From NCBI GenBank assembly GCA_946902875.1, contig OX336355.1, positions 11,751,347 to 11,815,346 of the forward strand: DNA of 64,000 bases. The letters are read 5' to 3'. Position numbers and translations under genes: made by a program. This DNA is from Nematopogon swammerdamellus (taxonomy: Eukaryota; Arthropoda; Insecta; Lepidoptera; Adelidae). Below the pieces are notes generated by a model. It saw nothing but the letters and a program-made list of their open reading frames with translations, was not told where the DNA came from and made no database searches. Shown here piece after piece: positions 63,600-64,000 of the stretch (its first letter is position 1; each line of letters begins with the position of its first letter).

Positions 63600-64000
63600 G
63601 ATGTAAGTTGTGTGTAAGTGTAAGCGTTTCAGATGTAAATTATGTGTAAGTGTTTCAGATGTAAATTGTGTGTAAGTGTAAGGTTGTTTCAGGTGTACGT
63701 TGTTCTCAACATAGATTTGGGAATTTTTTGCACTTCGGCTTTGCATACTAACGTAATCGAACGATAGTTAAACACATTTGGCATCCTGCCTGCTCCAGTC
63801 CAGGCTATTTCGTCCGAGGAAGCCGAGGTGTCCAGCATCATCGAGCATGCTTTTTTAAAATATTTTTTGATGGACATGGACACCTTTTTTTCTTTATGGT
63901 CTTAAGGCCGTGATAAACGCAAAATACGCAAATAGTGCGGCAAATAAAGTCCAAAACTGACCAATTGGCACACATTGAGAAAATTAAAAAAATACCAACC
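63600..64000. other. Window end: short tandem phrases and a shared repeat
   Basis: TGTAAGTGTAAG and TTTCAGATGTAAATT.GTGTAAG phrases repeat about three times (63600-63690). 63906-63980 matches 22204-22285. No gene. Confidence 0.4.

Overview
This window is eukaryotic and almost certainly from a moth or butterfly (Lepidoptera). It is AT-rich and intron-containing. It is crowded with repeats typical of that order: RTE-type and jockey/R1-like LINE ends, tRNA-headed SINEs, hairpin MITEs, elements ending in the CCGCGGCTTCGCTCGCG and GGGTTCCGTA motifs, and tails rich in TTTATTG. No bacterial operon, CRISPR array or virus was seen.

Three convincing cellular genes lie between about 35 and 60 kb. (1) SPAG17/PF6 (plus strand, 35109-46477) encodes a central-pair apparatus protein of motile cilia, with one 4.28-kb first exon and five short ones. 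(2) An unrecognised 203-residue, two-membrane-segment protein (minus strand, 49732-51094) has three exons and a very acidic tail. (3) GAS8/DRC4 (plus strand, 53182-60049) encodes a nexin-dynein regulatory complex subunit in eight exons, with a perfect match to the RFX X-box consensus 187 bp before its ATG. In insects motile axonemes occur in sperm, and axonemal genes are also used in chordotonal neurons, so genes 1 and 3 should act in the same organelle. A fourth, partial gene is inferred from a codon-biased terminal exon at 1684-1827.

From 1 to 35 kb the DNA is gene-poor and consists of repeats. It holds a foldback element with a LINE fragment in its centre (4.9-6.3 kb), several SINEs, an element with four internal 310-bp tandem repeats (16.4-17.9 kb) and a purine microsatellite (18.6-18.9 kb). 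It also holds RTE LINE ends (14.1, 20.8 and 22.8-23.8 kb), a tandemly duplicated element (24.9-26.2 kb), a 1.2-kb unit with 37-bp inverted ends carrying a PIF1-helicase remnant (27.9-29.1 kb) and many hairpin MITEs. SPAG17 intron 5 contains a three-layer nest: an old LINE split by a SINE, which is itself split by a nearly full-length LINE with an intact reading frame. GAS8 intron 5 carries a 1.1-kb CACCGCTC minisatellite. From 60 to 64 kb the sequence is again repeats, including three hairpin MITEs flanked by CTG or CAG.

The most noteworthy mobile-DNA observations are these: SINEs whose tRNA-like head contains a 5S-rRNA-like segment; one SINE body joined to alternative heads and sharing a core with another SINE family; a LINE family whose C-terminus looks like an R2-type restriction-like endonuclease; and a LINE with an open frame but altered endonuclease residues. 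All family assignments were made by eye, without database searches.
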